Shown here in pieces: positions 42,531 through 49,869 of a stretch of 64,000 bases of DNA. The notes under the pieces were generated by a model. It saw nothing but the letters and a program-made list of their open reading frames with translations, searched no databases and was not told the origin of the DNA. Positions within the stretch are counted from its first letter, which is position 1. Every line of letters starts with the position of its first letter. The DNA is from Haloarcula limicola (lineage in GTDB: Archaea > Halobacteriota > Halobacteria > Halobacteriales > Haloarculaceae), in contig NZ_WRXM01000003.1 in NCBI RefSeq assembly GCF_010119205.1, positions 248,001 through 312,000 of the forward strand, read 5' to 3'. Made by a program: the position numbers and the translations under genes.

Positions 42531-42546
42531 CCCGAACACGTTCGGG
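42531..42546. promoter_or_regulatory. CGAAC-N2-GTTCG palindrome shared by divergent promoters
   Basis: CCCGAACACGTTCGGG, perfect except that the central AC is not self-complementary; centre 44.5 nt before ATG 42583 (plus) and 43.5 nt before ATG 42495 (minus), so one site can serve both promoters. Confidence 0.78.
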
Positions 42547-42582
42547 AGCAGAGATAGACGCGTCGCCGGCGAACCGCCGCCC

Positions 42583-43122
42583 ATGAACCTCCCGCGGCTG
42601 TTCGACACCGACGGCGACGAGACGTTCGACAGCTACGGCGGATTCGCCGCCGACTCCCTCCCCGAACCCGGCCCGTTCCTCGCCGACCACGACGTGCTGA
42701 CCGGTCGGGAACACGCCGCGTTCCACCGGCTCTCGCGGGAGTGCTTCGAGGAGCGCGGCGTCTACGACGTCACGTTCGGCTACAACCTGGCTCGGCTCAA
42801 TCTCGATCGCCGGCACTCCGACAGCGGCTTCCGCTACGCGCGCGAGGCCGACGACCCGTCGGTCCTCCGCGCGGAGTTCACGCCGACGACGGAGTTCTGC
42901 CCGCAGAGCGATACGCTCACGCTCGGCGCGTTCCGCGCGTGGAACGGGACGCTCGAACGTCACGAGTACGACCTCGTGCGCGTCCGAACGGCCCCGATGC
43001 ACCAGCAGGCGGTCGCCATCAACGAGCGGTTACGCCACCGGGAAGCGCAGTTCCGAGAGACGGGCGACCTCTCGACCGGCGACGGGACCGTCGGCGAGTC
43101 GTCCGGCGATATCCCCTTCTGA
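42583..43122 (+). CDS. Conserved haloarchaeal denitrification-island protein of unknown function
   Basis: The 179-residue soluble protein has no domain I can name. Conserved-looking blocks are YDVTFGYNLARLNLDRRHSD, FTPTTEFCPQSDTLTLGAFR and RHEYDLVRVRTAPMHQQAVA. The single Cys in TEFCPQSD resembles the reactive Cys of MIP18/PaaD-like Fe-S assembly proteins (T-x-x-C-P), which might hint at metal-centre maturation. The gene ends 2 bp before the stop of the convergent membrane protein gene and is under the shared palindrome at 42531. Confidence 0.7.
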   Translation: MNLPRLFDTDGDETFDSYGGFAADSLPEPGPFLADHDVLTGREHAAFHRLSRECFEERGVYDVTFGYNLARLNLDRRHSDSGFRYAREADDPSVLRAEFTPTTEFCPQSDTLTLGAFRAWNGTLERHEYDLVRVRTAPMHQQAVAINERLRHREAQFRETGDLSTGDGTVGESSGDIPF

Positions 43123-43124
43123 AG

Positions 43125-44501
43125 TCATTCGCGGCGTCCGTCGGCACTCGCTGCCCCATCCGGCGACGCCCCCGCTCGGGTCGGGGAGAACCTACCGAGG
43201 AGGAGGCCACCGACCGAGTGCCGACTGTGGTTGCGGAGGACGGACCACATGTTCACGGCAAATGCGAAAACGCCTAGACCGACGAGGACGCCACCGACGC
43301 TACGGAGCGCCACCGCCGCGGGGACGAGGTCAGCCGCGGCGAGGAGCGCCGTGCCGCTGACCAGCAGCGCCGCGTCGGTGGCGGCGAGCCTGCCGTGGTA
43401 GAGGTCGTCGATCATGGGGACGTCCTCGAACCCGAGCAGGTCGCTGTATCGGTGGACCCAGACGACGAACGGGACGACGTGGTAGAGCGTCCCGAGGACG
43501 ACGAACCCGACGGTCCCGAGGACGAGGAGGTGCGTCGTCCCCGGACCGCCCAGCAGATGCGTCCGCGCGAGCGGGTCGGTCGCCCACGCCGGGACGGTCA
43601 GGAGCGCCCACGCCGAGAGCGAGAGCGCGACCACGGCGTAGCGCGTGTGCATCGGCGTCCGCTCGACTCGCATCTCGAACAGTCTACGGGCGAGTATCGC
43701 CCCGACCGAGAGCGCGGCGAGACAGACGAGTAGGCCGCCGAGCGCGGCGGCCGGCTCCGAGCCGACGAGCCGGCCGACGGCCAGGAGCGCGACGCCGACC
43801 GGGTGGCCGACCTCCTCGGTCCGTTTGAGGTGGTCGTCGATACCGTGGAGTTCCGTCTGCGTGAACATCGTCGCGAGCTGGTACAGCGCGCCGTAGACCG
43901 TCGTGAGCACCGCTCCGAAGACGGCCAGCGTCGCGTGTGCCAGCACGACGTTCGACCGGGTCACCGGGAACTGCGCGAGGACCGGTCGGGTGAAGTCGAC
44001 CGCGAGCGCGAGCCCGAGCGCGGTGAGAGCGACGAAGAACCCGAGCGACAGGGCGAAGTGACGCTCGGTGACGTCGAGCCGGCCCGCGCGAGCCAGCGTC
44101 CGACCGACGTTGTAGGCGAACACCCAGAACCCGGCGAGCATCGCGGCCCCGAACACCGGGAGGAGGGCGAGCGTGCTGAGGAGCAGCGAGGCGACGAACC
44201 CGGTGAGTCCGGCGGTGACGAGGGCGAGCTGGACGGTGGCCAGCCGGCGCGAGTGGAGCGGGACGCCCGACCAGACCGGGACGAACTGCGTCATCGCGCC
44301 CATGATCGTGATACAGACCCAGCCGATCAGAAACAGGTGCACGAGGGCGAGCCGTCCCAGCCCGGGCACGACGCCGGCGACCAGTCCGACCCCGACGACC
44401 GACCCGGCGAGCAGCGCGGTCAGTCCCACCCAGAAGTGACGGAGCGGGACGGTCATCGGCGGCTGTAAGTCGGTGTCGACGCGTCCGGGGATAGCGGCCA
44501 T
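43125..44501 (-). CDS. Heme-copper oxidase subunit I-like membrane protein
   Basis: The 458-residue protein has about twelve hydrophobic helices. Candidate heme/copper His residues sit in LALVHLFLIGWVCITIMGAM, SNVVLAHATLAVFGAVLTTV, THLLVLGTVGFVVLGTLYHV and VPFVVWVHRYSDLL, in the spacing of divergent cbb3/NOR-type subunit I proteins. It could be an NO-related oxidoreductase or an NnrS-like heme protein; the activity is unresolved. The start MAAIPGRVDTD at 44501 is preferred because a palindrome centre lies 44.5 nt upstream; the frame is open 120 codons further as a shadow. Confidence 0.75.
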   Translation of the reverse strand: MAAIPGRVDTDLQPPMTVPLRHFWVGLTALLAGSVVGVGLVAGVVPGLGRLALVHLFLIGWVCITIMGAMTQFVPVWSGVPLHSRRLATVQLALVTAGLTGFVASLLLSTLALLPVFGAAMLAGFWVFAYNVGRTLARAGRLDVTERHFALSLGFFVALTALGLALAVDFTRPVLAQFPVTRSNVVLAHATLAVFGAVLTTVYGALYQLATMFTQTELHGIDDHLKRTEEVGHPVGVALLAVGRLVGSEPAAALGGLLVCLAALSVGAILARRLFEMRVERTPMHTRYAVVALSLSAWALLTVPAWATDPLARTHLLGGPGTTHLLVLGTVGFVVLGTLYHVVPFVVWVHRYSDLLGFEDVPMIDDLYHGRLAATDAALLVSGTALLAAADLVPAAVALRSVGGVLVGLGVFAFAVNMWSVLRNHSRHSVGGLLLGRFSPTRAGASPDGAASADGRRE

Positions 44502-44539
44502 GACTCTCGGTACGAACCGGTCCTCCCTTCCGGTGTCTC

Positions 44540-44551
44540 CGAACATGTTCG
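44540..44551. promoter_or_regulatory. CGAAC-N2-GTTCG palindrome, heme-copper-like gene
   Basis: CGAACATGTTCG, perfect 12-bp palindrome; centre 44.5 nt upstream of the minus-strand ATG at 44501. No clear TATA box lies between. Confidence 0.78.
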
Positions 44552-44614
44552 CGATCCGCGTCGGCGTATGCGCCGGCGGGGGCGGCGACGACGACTCGGG
44601 CGCACCGTCGCCCG

Positions 44615-44920
44615 TTACTCGACGTGCACTCTCGTGACGTGGCCGCCGCAACCGCACCGCTCGACGTACTCGTAGTCGACGGCGTCCCCGTACGTCGCTT
44701 CGAGGTGAGGATAGAGGTATCCCTCGGGGTGACCGTGCGCGCCGTGCGTGACGAGGTTGACGTGGTAACCCGGTGCCGTGTGTTCGACGGCGTCGACGGC
44801 GTGAGCGAGGACGAGAGAGCGGTCCGCCGCGTGGCGGGGTTCCTCTAAGTTCGCCGACCACGAGTTCTCGTGGACGCGGTCTGTCACCGGTTCTGCGTCG
44901 CCGCGGGAGCGGTCACTCAT
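44615..44920 (-). CDS. CGCGG-type putative radical-SAM-modified RiPP precursor
   Basis: The 101-residue protein has a soluble N-terminal part (VHENSWSANLEEPRHAADRS, GYHVNLVTHGAHGHPEGYLY) and a C-terminal core YEYVERCGCGGHVTRVHVE. The CGCGG motif close to the end is the hallmark of a haloarchaeal family named as rSAM-modified peptides. A radical SAM/SPASM maturase is expected nearby, but only a relic is present in this window (39831-40130). The start is fixed by a palindrome centred 44.5 nt upstream. No signal peptide. Confidence 0.7.
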   Translation of the reverse strand: MSDRSRGDAEPVTDRVHENSWSANLEEPRHAADRSLVLAHAVDAVEHTAPGYHVNLVTHGAHGHPEGYLYPHLEATYGDAVDYEYVERCGCGGHVTRVHVE

Positions 44921-44958
44921 AGTCGGATACCGGCGCTCCGCCGGGGTGAACGCTTACC

Positions 44959-44970
44959 CGAACGCATTCG
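44959..44970. promoter_or_regulatory. CGAAC-type palindrome (one mismatch), CGCGG gene
   Basis: CGAACGCATTCG differs from the consensus by one base; centre 44.5 nt upstream of the minus-strand ATG at 44920. Confidence 0.68.
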
Positions 44971-45384
44971 TCACTCACAGCGCGCCGCGAGGGAGTCGAA
45001 CTGGGCGTTCAGTTCGACGCGGCGCTGGCGGTCGATGACGGTGGCGTCGAGCAGCGGGCCGACGAGGCGGGCCTGCAACGCGAACTCGGTCGTAGCGCGC
45101 ACCTCGACGCCGTCGGCCGTCTCCGCGAGGTCGTACCGCGTGACCATCTCCTCGAAGACGCCGTCGCGCTGTTCGTAGGCCAGCACCGCGTCCGGGTCGT
45201 CGACGACATCGAGGACCAGCTCGATCGTCACGAGACCGACGCTGTTGGCGAGGGTGACGACGTCGCCGTCGACGGTCACGTCGTCGAACCCGCCCGCGCG
45301 CATGAACTCGCTGACGTCCAGTATCGCCGCTCGGACGCAGTCGGGGTCGGCGTCGAGTTCGCGCGTCACCGTGACAGTTCGCAC
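44971..45384 (-). CDS. SRPBCC/START-like ligand-binding protein
   Basis: The 137-residue protein from GTG 45384 follows the polyketide-cyclase/SRPBCC pattern: VRTVTVTRELDADPDCVRAA, then ILDVSEFM, VDDPDAVLAYEQRDGVFEEM and the C-terminal helix LDATVIDRQRRVELNAQFDS. These proteins bind hydrophobic ligands in a helix-grip pocket. Longer frames run through the palindrome at 45441 and are not favoured. It is divergent from the HTH regulator at 45494 and may share its palindrome (centre 62.5 nt upstream, allowing an 18-nt leader). Confidence 0.72.
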   Translation of the reverse strand: MRTVTVTRELDADPDCVRAAILDVSEFMRAGGFDDVTVDGDVVTLANSVGLVTIELVLDVVDDPDAVLAYEQRDGVFEEMVTRYDLAETADGVEVRATTEFALQARLVGPLLDATVIDRQRRVELNAQFDSLAARCE

Positions 45385-45440
45385 GACTGCGACTTCGCGT
45401 CCCTCGCAGTCGAATGTTCCGAAAGCGGGCGAACGAGAGG

Positions 45441-45452
45441 CGAACATGTTCG
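45441..45452. promoter_or_regulatory. CGAAC-N2-GTTCG palindrome between SRPBCC gene and HTH regulator
   Basis: CGAACATGTTCG, perfect; centre 47.5 nt upstream of the regulator ATG at 45494 and 62.5 nt upstream of the SRPBCC start. Confidence 0.75.
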
Positions 45453-45475
45453 GCAACACTGATGGGGAGCCGGGG

Positions 45476-45487
45476 CGAAGATGTTCG
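45476..45487. promoter_or_regulatory. Second near-palindrome at the HTH regulator start
   Basis: CGAAGATGTTCG has one mismatch to the island motif and ends 6 bp before ATG 45494, so occupancy would block this promoter; a possible autorepression site. Confidence 0.5.
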
Positions 45488-45493
45488 CGTACG

Positions 45494-46144
45494 ATGCCAG
45501 AGGCGAAACTCCGACTGACGGTTCCATCGGACATCTGGATCGGCGACATCACCCGGGACCACCCCGAGACGCGGGTGCGAGTGCTCGCGGCGATTCCAGA
45601 CGGCCTGACCGGCGTCGGGCTGGCGGAGGTGGCCGGGCCGGACGCCGCCGCGGTGGTGGCCGAGATGGCCGACGAGGAGGAACTGACCGACTTCGAGACG
45701 CTCCAACGCCGGGACGGGGAGGCGCTCGTCCAGTTCGAGACGACGAACCCGCTGCTCCTGTTCCCCGCACGCGGGTCGGGGACCCCGCTCCAGATGCCGT
45801 TCGACATCCGGGACGGCGTGGCCAACTGGGAGGTGACCGCGCCGAACGACCGGCTCTCGGCGCTGGGCGAGCAGTTAGAGGAGTTCGGCATCCAGTTCAC
45901 CGTCGACTACGTCCACCAGCACGCGGCGAGCGAGCAGTTGCTGACCGACCGCCAGCGGGAGATCGTCGCGACCGCCGTCGAGGAGGGCTACTACGACACG
46001 CCGCGCGGCTGTTCGCTGACCGAACTGGCCGAGACGGTCGGCATCGCCAAGTCCTCGTGTAGCGATACGCTCCACCGGGCCGAGGAGGCGATAGTCAAGT
46101 CGTTCGTCGAGGGACGGGTCACCGACGAGCGGCCGTCGGCGTGA
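45494..46144 (+). CDS. HTH_10 (Bat-type) transcription regulator
   Basis: The 216-residue protein has an N-terminal regulatory half (KLRLTVPSDIWIGDITRDHP, VRVLAAIPDGLTGVGLAEVA) and a C-terminal HTH_10: LLTDRQREIVATAVEEGYYD, then TPRGCSLTELAETVGIAKSS. It lacks the Cys-rich N-terminus of NarO, so it is a second, distinct regulator in the island. Two palindromes precede it. Its 3' end overlaps the convergent regulator gene by 26 bp. Confidence 0.85.
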   Translation: MPEAKLRLTVPSDIWIGDITRDHPETRVRVLAAIPDGLTGVGLAEVAGPDAAAVVAEMADEEELTDFETLQRRDGEALVQFETTNPLLLFPARGSGTPLQMPFDIRDGVANWEVTAPNDRLSALGEQLEEFGIQFTVDYVHQHAASEQLLTDRQREIVATAVEEGYYDTPRGCSLTELAETVGIAKSSCSDTLHRAEEAIVKSFVEGRVTDERPSA

Positions 46145-46784
46145 CGGCGTCGGCGTCGAACCGAGCCTCGAACAGTTTACCGATGGCCGCCGCCACGTGT
46201 TCCGCGAACGTCGAGCGACAGATGCCCAGCGCGTCGGCGACGTCGCCGGCGTTGGCCCCCTTCGGATACTCGAAGTACCCCATCTCGTAGGCCGTCCGAA
46301 CCACCTCGCGCTGGCGGCCGGTGAGCCCTTCTCCGGAGAGCGACGCCACCGCGTCGTCTGTGTCCCCCGCGGCCGTCAGCCGTCGGACGCGGACGCCGTC
46401 GAACGCCGCCCGGAGGCGCTCGACGACCGTTCGGACCGTCGCCAGTTCCTCGACGACGACGGTCACGAAGAGCGTCCCGTCCTCGGCCCGGACGTCGGTC
46501 GCGGGGCCGGCGATCCGTTCGACGACCTCGCAGACGCAGTCGCTCGCCGCGTCGCGCTCGAAGCGGTATATCGTCTCCGACTCGGTGGTCGCGACCGCGT
46601 CGAGGTCCGGAATGGTCTCCTCGACCGACGCGTGCGCGGGGAGCCTGAACTCCTCGGTGATAGCGCCGTCACCGCGGAGCGACGTGCGAGCGACGTCCGT
46701 GACTCGCTCGCCGGCCCGTTCCGAGGCTTCAGCGACCGGACAGCGGCCGGGGGAGCCGACCGCGAACTCGACTACGAGTCCCAT
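46119..46784 (-). CDS. NarO/DmsR-like HTH regulator with cysteine motif
   Basis: The 221-residue protein has Cys15 (PGRCPVAEASE) and Cys83-x-Cys85 (DAASDCVCEVVER), resembling the C-xn-C-x-C-x7-C arrangement described for NarO, the anaerobic activator of haloarchaeal denitrification; the last position is Gly93 here. The HTH_10 is LTGRQREVVRTAYEMGYFEY, then PKGANAGDVADALGICRSTF. The cysteines may bind an Fe-S cluster or sense redox. A palindrome is centred 44.5 nt upstream of its ATG, so it probably activates itself and the island. Confidence 0.8.
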   Translation of the reverse strand: MGLVVEFAVGSPGRCPVAEASERAGERVTDVARTSLRGDGAITEEFRLPAHASVEETIPDLDAVATTESETIYRFERDAASDCVCEVVERIAGPATDVRAEDGTLFVTVVVEELATVRTVVERLRAAFDGVRVRRLTAAGDTDDAVASLSGEGLTGRQREVVRTAYEMGYFEYPKGANAGDVADALGICRSTFAEHVAAAIGKLFEARFDADAVTPTAARR

Positions 46785-46822
46785 ACGCCGAGCTACGCCG
46801 CTACCGACGGAGTGGCCGTCGG

Positions 46823-46834
46823 CGAACATGTTCG
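46823..46834. promoter_or_regulatory. CGAAC-N2-GTTCG palindrome, NarO-like gene
   Basis: CGAACATGTTCG, perfect; centre 44.5 nt upstream of the minus-strand ATG at 46784. Suggests autoregulation. Confidence 0.76.
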
Positions 46835-46857
46835 GTCCCGGTAACGCGGTCCGGGCG

Positions 46858-47763
46858 CTACGCGAAGAGCCCGGTCGAGAGATATCGTTCGCCGGTGTCC
46901 GGAAGGACGACGACGACAGTTTCCTCCGGCGCGTCGGTGGCGATCCGCTCCGCGACTGCGAGCGCGGCTCCCGACGATATCCCGACGAGCAGACCCTGTT
47001 CGCTGGCGAGTCGACGAGCGGCCGCGGTCGCCTGGTCCGATTCGACGGCGCGGACCCCGTCCAGCAGCTCGGTCCGGAGCACTTCCGGGACGAACCCGGC
47101 ACCGATGCCCTGTATCGAGTGACCCCCCGGCTCGCCGCCCGAGAGCACCGCCGAGTCGGCGGGTTCGACGGCGACCGACTGGACGTCGGCGTCGCGGTCG
47201 GCTTTCAGCGCCGCCGAGACGCCCGTGATGGTCCCGCCGGTCCCGACGCCCGCGACGACGGCGTCGACCTCGCCGTCGGTCGCCCGCCAGATCTCCGGGC
47301 CGGTGGTCTCCCGGTGGACGCGGGGGTTCGCGAGGTTGGCGAACTGCTGTGGGACGAAACTGTTCTCGCGTTCGTCGGCGATGGCCTCCGCCGCCTCGAC
47401 GGCCTCGGCCATCCCGCCGTCGGCCGGCGTGAGGACGAGGTCGGCCCCCAGCGCGCGGAGGAGGTCGCGCCGCTCCTCGCTCATCGACTCCGGCATCGTC
47501 AACACGAGGTCGTATCCCTCGGCCGCCGCTGCGACGGCGAGCCCGATCCCGGTGTTGCCGCTGGTCGGTTCGACGACCGTCCCGCCCGGTTCGAGGTGTC
47601 CCGTCTCGCGGGCCCGTTCGAGCATGGCGACGGCGACCCGGTCCTTCACCGACCCGCCCGGGTTGGCCGCTTCGACCTTGCCGAGCAGGTTCGGCGCGAA
47701 CGCGTCGAGCCGCAGGAGGGGCGTTTCGCCGACTAGCTCCGTGACGTCGCTGGCTACGTCCAT
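46858..47763 (-). CDS. cysK: Cysteine synthase (O-acetylserine sulfhydrylase family)
   Basis: The 301-residue PLP enzyme shows ANPGGSVKDRVAVAMLERAR with the Schiff-base Lys, the substrate loop VEPTSGNTGIGLAVAAAAEG, the phosphate-binding VAGVGTGGTITGVSAAL and the C-terminal GISSGAALAVAERIA. It replaces the acetyl or phospho group of activated serine with sulfide. Length and motifs are typical. It could supply cysteine or sulfide for metal-centre assembly, but no such link is visible; it has no island palindrome at the usual distance. Confidence 0.93.
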   Translation of the reverse strand: MDVASDVTELVGETPLLRLDAFAPNLLGKVEAANPGGSVKDRVAVAMLERARETGHLEPGGTVVEPTSGNTGIGLAVAAAAEGYDLVLTMPESMSEERRDLLRALGADLVLTPADGGMAEAVEAAEAIADERENSFVPQQFANLANPRVHRETTGPEIWRATDGEVDAVVAGVGTGGTITGVSAALKADRDADVQSVAVEPADSAVLSGGEPGGHSIQGIGAGFVPEVLRTELLDGVRAVESDQATAAARRLASEQGLLVGISSGAALAVAERIATDAPEETVVVVLPDTGERYLSTGLFA

Positions 47764-47861
47764 CGCGTCGTAGTTCGCGGCGCCGCCCCGTCACTTCCAA
47801 CCCCCCGAATTACGGGTGTTCAAAGCGGATCGCGGCCGGATAGGGACCGATCGCCAGCGTC

Positions 47862-47873
47862 CGAACGTGTTCG
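47862..47873. promoter_or_regulatory. CGAAC-N2-GTTCG palindrome, third DUF2249 gene
   Basis: CGAACGTGTTCG (centre GT); centre 44.5 nt upstream of ATG 47912. Confidence 0.76.
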
Positions 47874-47911
47874 AGCGAACGGCTACGCGGCCGCGGCGTC
47901 GACTACTCGCC

Positions 47912-48130
47912 ATGTCTTCGGACACGACGCTCGACGTCCGCGACGGCGACGAAGAACCGTTCACTCGCATCACAGCGGCCCTGTCCGACCTCGAGAGCGA
48001 CGAGACGCTCGAACTCGTCAACAGTTTCGAGCCGGAGCCGCTCTACGACGTCTTGCGCAGCCGCGGCTTCGAGTACGAGACCGAACGGGTCACCGACGAC
48101 CTGTGGCGCGTCCGCATCACCCGCGAATGA
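47912..48130 (+). CDS. DUF2249 domain protein (third of three)
   Basis: The 72-residue protein reads TTLDVRDGDEEPFTRITAAL, SDLESDETLELVNSFEPEPL and VLRSRGFEYETERVTDDLWR, which is DUF2249. It is closest in layout to the protein at 41822-42055 (LDLRDV versus LDVRDG starts). The palindrome at 47862 fixes the start. It marks the right edge of the denitrification island. Confidence 0.85.
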   Translation: MSSDTTLDVRDGDEEPFTRITAALSDLESDETLELVNSFEPEPLYDVLRSRGFEYETERVTDDLWRVRITRE

Positions 48131-48195
48131 CTCGGCGGCGGTCGACGACTGCTGCGGACGGTGGGGTTTTCCGTCCCGATGCCGTCGACGTAGGT

Positions 48196-48366
48196 ATGGC
48201 CGGGCTCATCCAGCGAACGGCGCGAGCGATCGACGACATGTGGCAGTCGATCTGGCACGAGTCGAGCCGCGCCGAGAAGATAGTGATCGCGATCATACTG
48301 CTCGTTACGGGACTGGCTATTCCGGTGATCCCGATCGTCTGGATCGCCCGGATCATCGCCAACTGA
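48196..48366 (+). CDS. Small single-span membrane protein
   Basis: This 56-residue protein has an amphipathic N-terminal helix (LIQRTARAIDDMWQSIWHES) followed by one hydrophobic helix (IVIAIILLVTGLAIPVIPIV). No family known to me. It is 65 bp after the third DUF2249 gene, so it might be in the same transcript. Confidence 0.5.
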   Translation: MAGLIQRTARAIDDMWQSIWHESSRAEKIVIAIILLVTGLAIPVIPIVWIARIIAN

Positions 48367-48437
48367 GCGCTGCAGGCGGACGAAGGGCGCTTCACTCCAA
48401 CGGAGTCTCGGCTCGGCCCCTCGCGAGTTGGCTATAT

Positions 48438-48489
48438 CGTAGAGTGTATCTGAGGACCTACACCGTAGAGTCTATCTAAGTAGCTATAC
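48438..48489. repeat. 26-bp direct tandem repeat, two copies
   Basis: Units 48438-48463 and 48464-48489 begin CGTAGAGT and match at about 21 of 26 positions; a degenerate third unit starts at 48490 (CGTATAG). They lie in the gap before the GDPD gene's 3' end. Function unknown. Confidence 0.55.
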
Positions 48490-48604
48490 CGTATAGCCCA
48501 CCTGTAGAGTTTGCTCTGTAACCGATGACGACGGCCGATCCGGTTCGAGTTCACCGGAGGGGACCCGTCGGGAGCAAGTGGGTATTCGGACCCGAGAAGG
48601 TGAA

Positions 48605-49471
48605 CTACTGATTCGGCCCGGACCCGCGCGGCCCGCCCGTGGCGAAGGTCGTCATGTTCGGGTAGTCGGCGATCAGTCCGTCCGCGCCCAACTCGATCGG
48701 GGCGCGCGCTTCCCGCCACGTGTCGACTGTCCAGACGTTCACCTCCCGACCCTCGTCGTGGGCCGTCTCGACGAGGTCGCCGTCGAGCACTCCGAGCGAG
48801 CAGTTGACCGCCTGGGCGTCGAGTTCGCGGGCGACCTCCAGGTTCTCGGTAGTGTTTCGCCCGAAGATCGGAGCCACGTCGACGCGCGGCGAGACGTCTT
48901 TCACCGCCCGGAGCGCGTCCGGGTCGAACGAGGAGACGTAGAACCGCTCCGACTCGCACGACGCGATACGCAGGACGCGCTCCGCGAACTCCGTCCAGGA
49001 GAGCGGGCCGGACGCCTTAAACTCGATGTTCATGGTGACGTTCGGGTCGGCCGCTTCGAGCGCCCCCGCGAGCGTCGGAACCGTCTCGCCGGAGCCGAGG
49101 ACCTCGGCGTCGAGGACCGTCTCCGCGGGCGTCTCGGCGACGGGTCCCGATCCGTCCGTGAGGTCGTCGAGTCGCTCGTCGTGGAAGACGACGATCTCGC
49201 CGTCACTCGTCGCGACGACGTCGATCTCGATCCGGTCGGCACCCAGCCGCGACGCGCCCTCGACGGCGGCGACCGTGTTCTGCGGGAACACGTCCCTGAA
49301 TCCGCGGTGTGCCGTCACGTGCAAGCCGTCGCGTGACCGGCGCTCTCGACTCCGAGCCGCCCTCCCCGCGACAGTGCCGCTCGCCGCCGTCAGCCCGAGC
49401 ATCGCCCCCGTGGTCTTGACCATGTTTCGTCGTGAGACGCCCGTCGCCAGATAGGTTGTGCCTCGCGTCAT
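48605..49471 (-). CDS. Glycerophosphodiester phosphodiesterase, Tat-exported
   Basis: The 288-residue protein has a Tat signal (SRRNMVKTTGAMLGLTAASG) and the GDPD barrel: VTAHRGFRDVFPQNTVAAVE (catalytic His and the PQNT element), IEIDVVATSDGEIVVFHDER (Glu/Asp metal ligands and second His) and NIEFKASGPLSW. It would hydrolyse glycerophosphodiesters from lipids at the cell surface to yield glycerol phosphate. ATG at 49471 is preferred to GTG one codon earlier. Confidence 0.88.
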   Translation of the reverse strand: MTRGTTYLATGVSRRNMVKTTGAMLGLTAASGTVAGRAARSRERRSRDGLHVTAHRGFRDVFPQNTVAAVEGASRLGADRIEIDVVATSDGEIVVFHDERLDDLTDGSGPVAETPAETVLDAEVLGSGETVPTLAGALEAADPNVTMNIEFKASGPLSWTEFAERVLRIASCESERFYVSSFDPDALRAVKDVSPRVDVAPIFGRNTTENLEVARELDAQAVNCSLGVLDGDLVETAHDEGREVNVWTVDTWREARAPIELGADGLIADYPNMTTFATGGPRGSGPNQ

Positions 49472-49869
49472 CACCTATCTCGGCACGGACGACCCGTATG
49501 AGATTTGATATGAGGTCTCTATCCCGTTCGGTACGTCTCCGAGCGGATATGCGTCGGCCCGTACCGATACCGAACCGATCGAACGGAACGAATCGGCCGG
49601 TCGTATCTCACCCGCCTCGGCGGTTCTACAGGGCGGTTCGTCGCGACTTCGTCCGGCAGTAGCGGCCGATATATCTCTTTTCCGTCACGACGGATCACTC
49701 ACGGATCGAGCACTTCAGGCATCTGAATACAGAACGATATGCATGCAATAGCAAAGCATGCAAGCAAGTTCCCCAAGTGAAAGGAGAAGCCACATCGACC
49801 CATCGTATATCCGATTCAGCGAGCGCTTCGGCGCTCGTCCGGCAGTCGCGATAGCCCGCTAGAAAATCC
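49472..49869. other. Intergenic region before the AtoE-type transporter gene
   Basis: About 400 bp without a gene. A short direct repeat, GCATGCAATAGCA (49741) and GCATGCAAGCA (49756), lies about 115 bp upstream of the transporter start and could bind a regulator. Confidence 0.35.
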
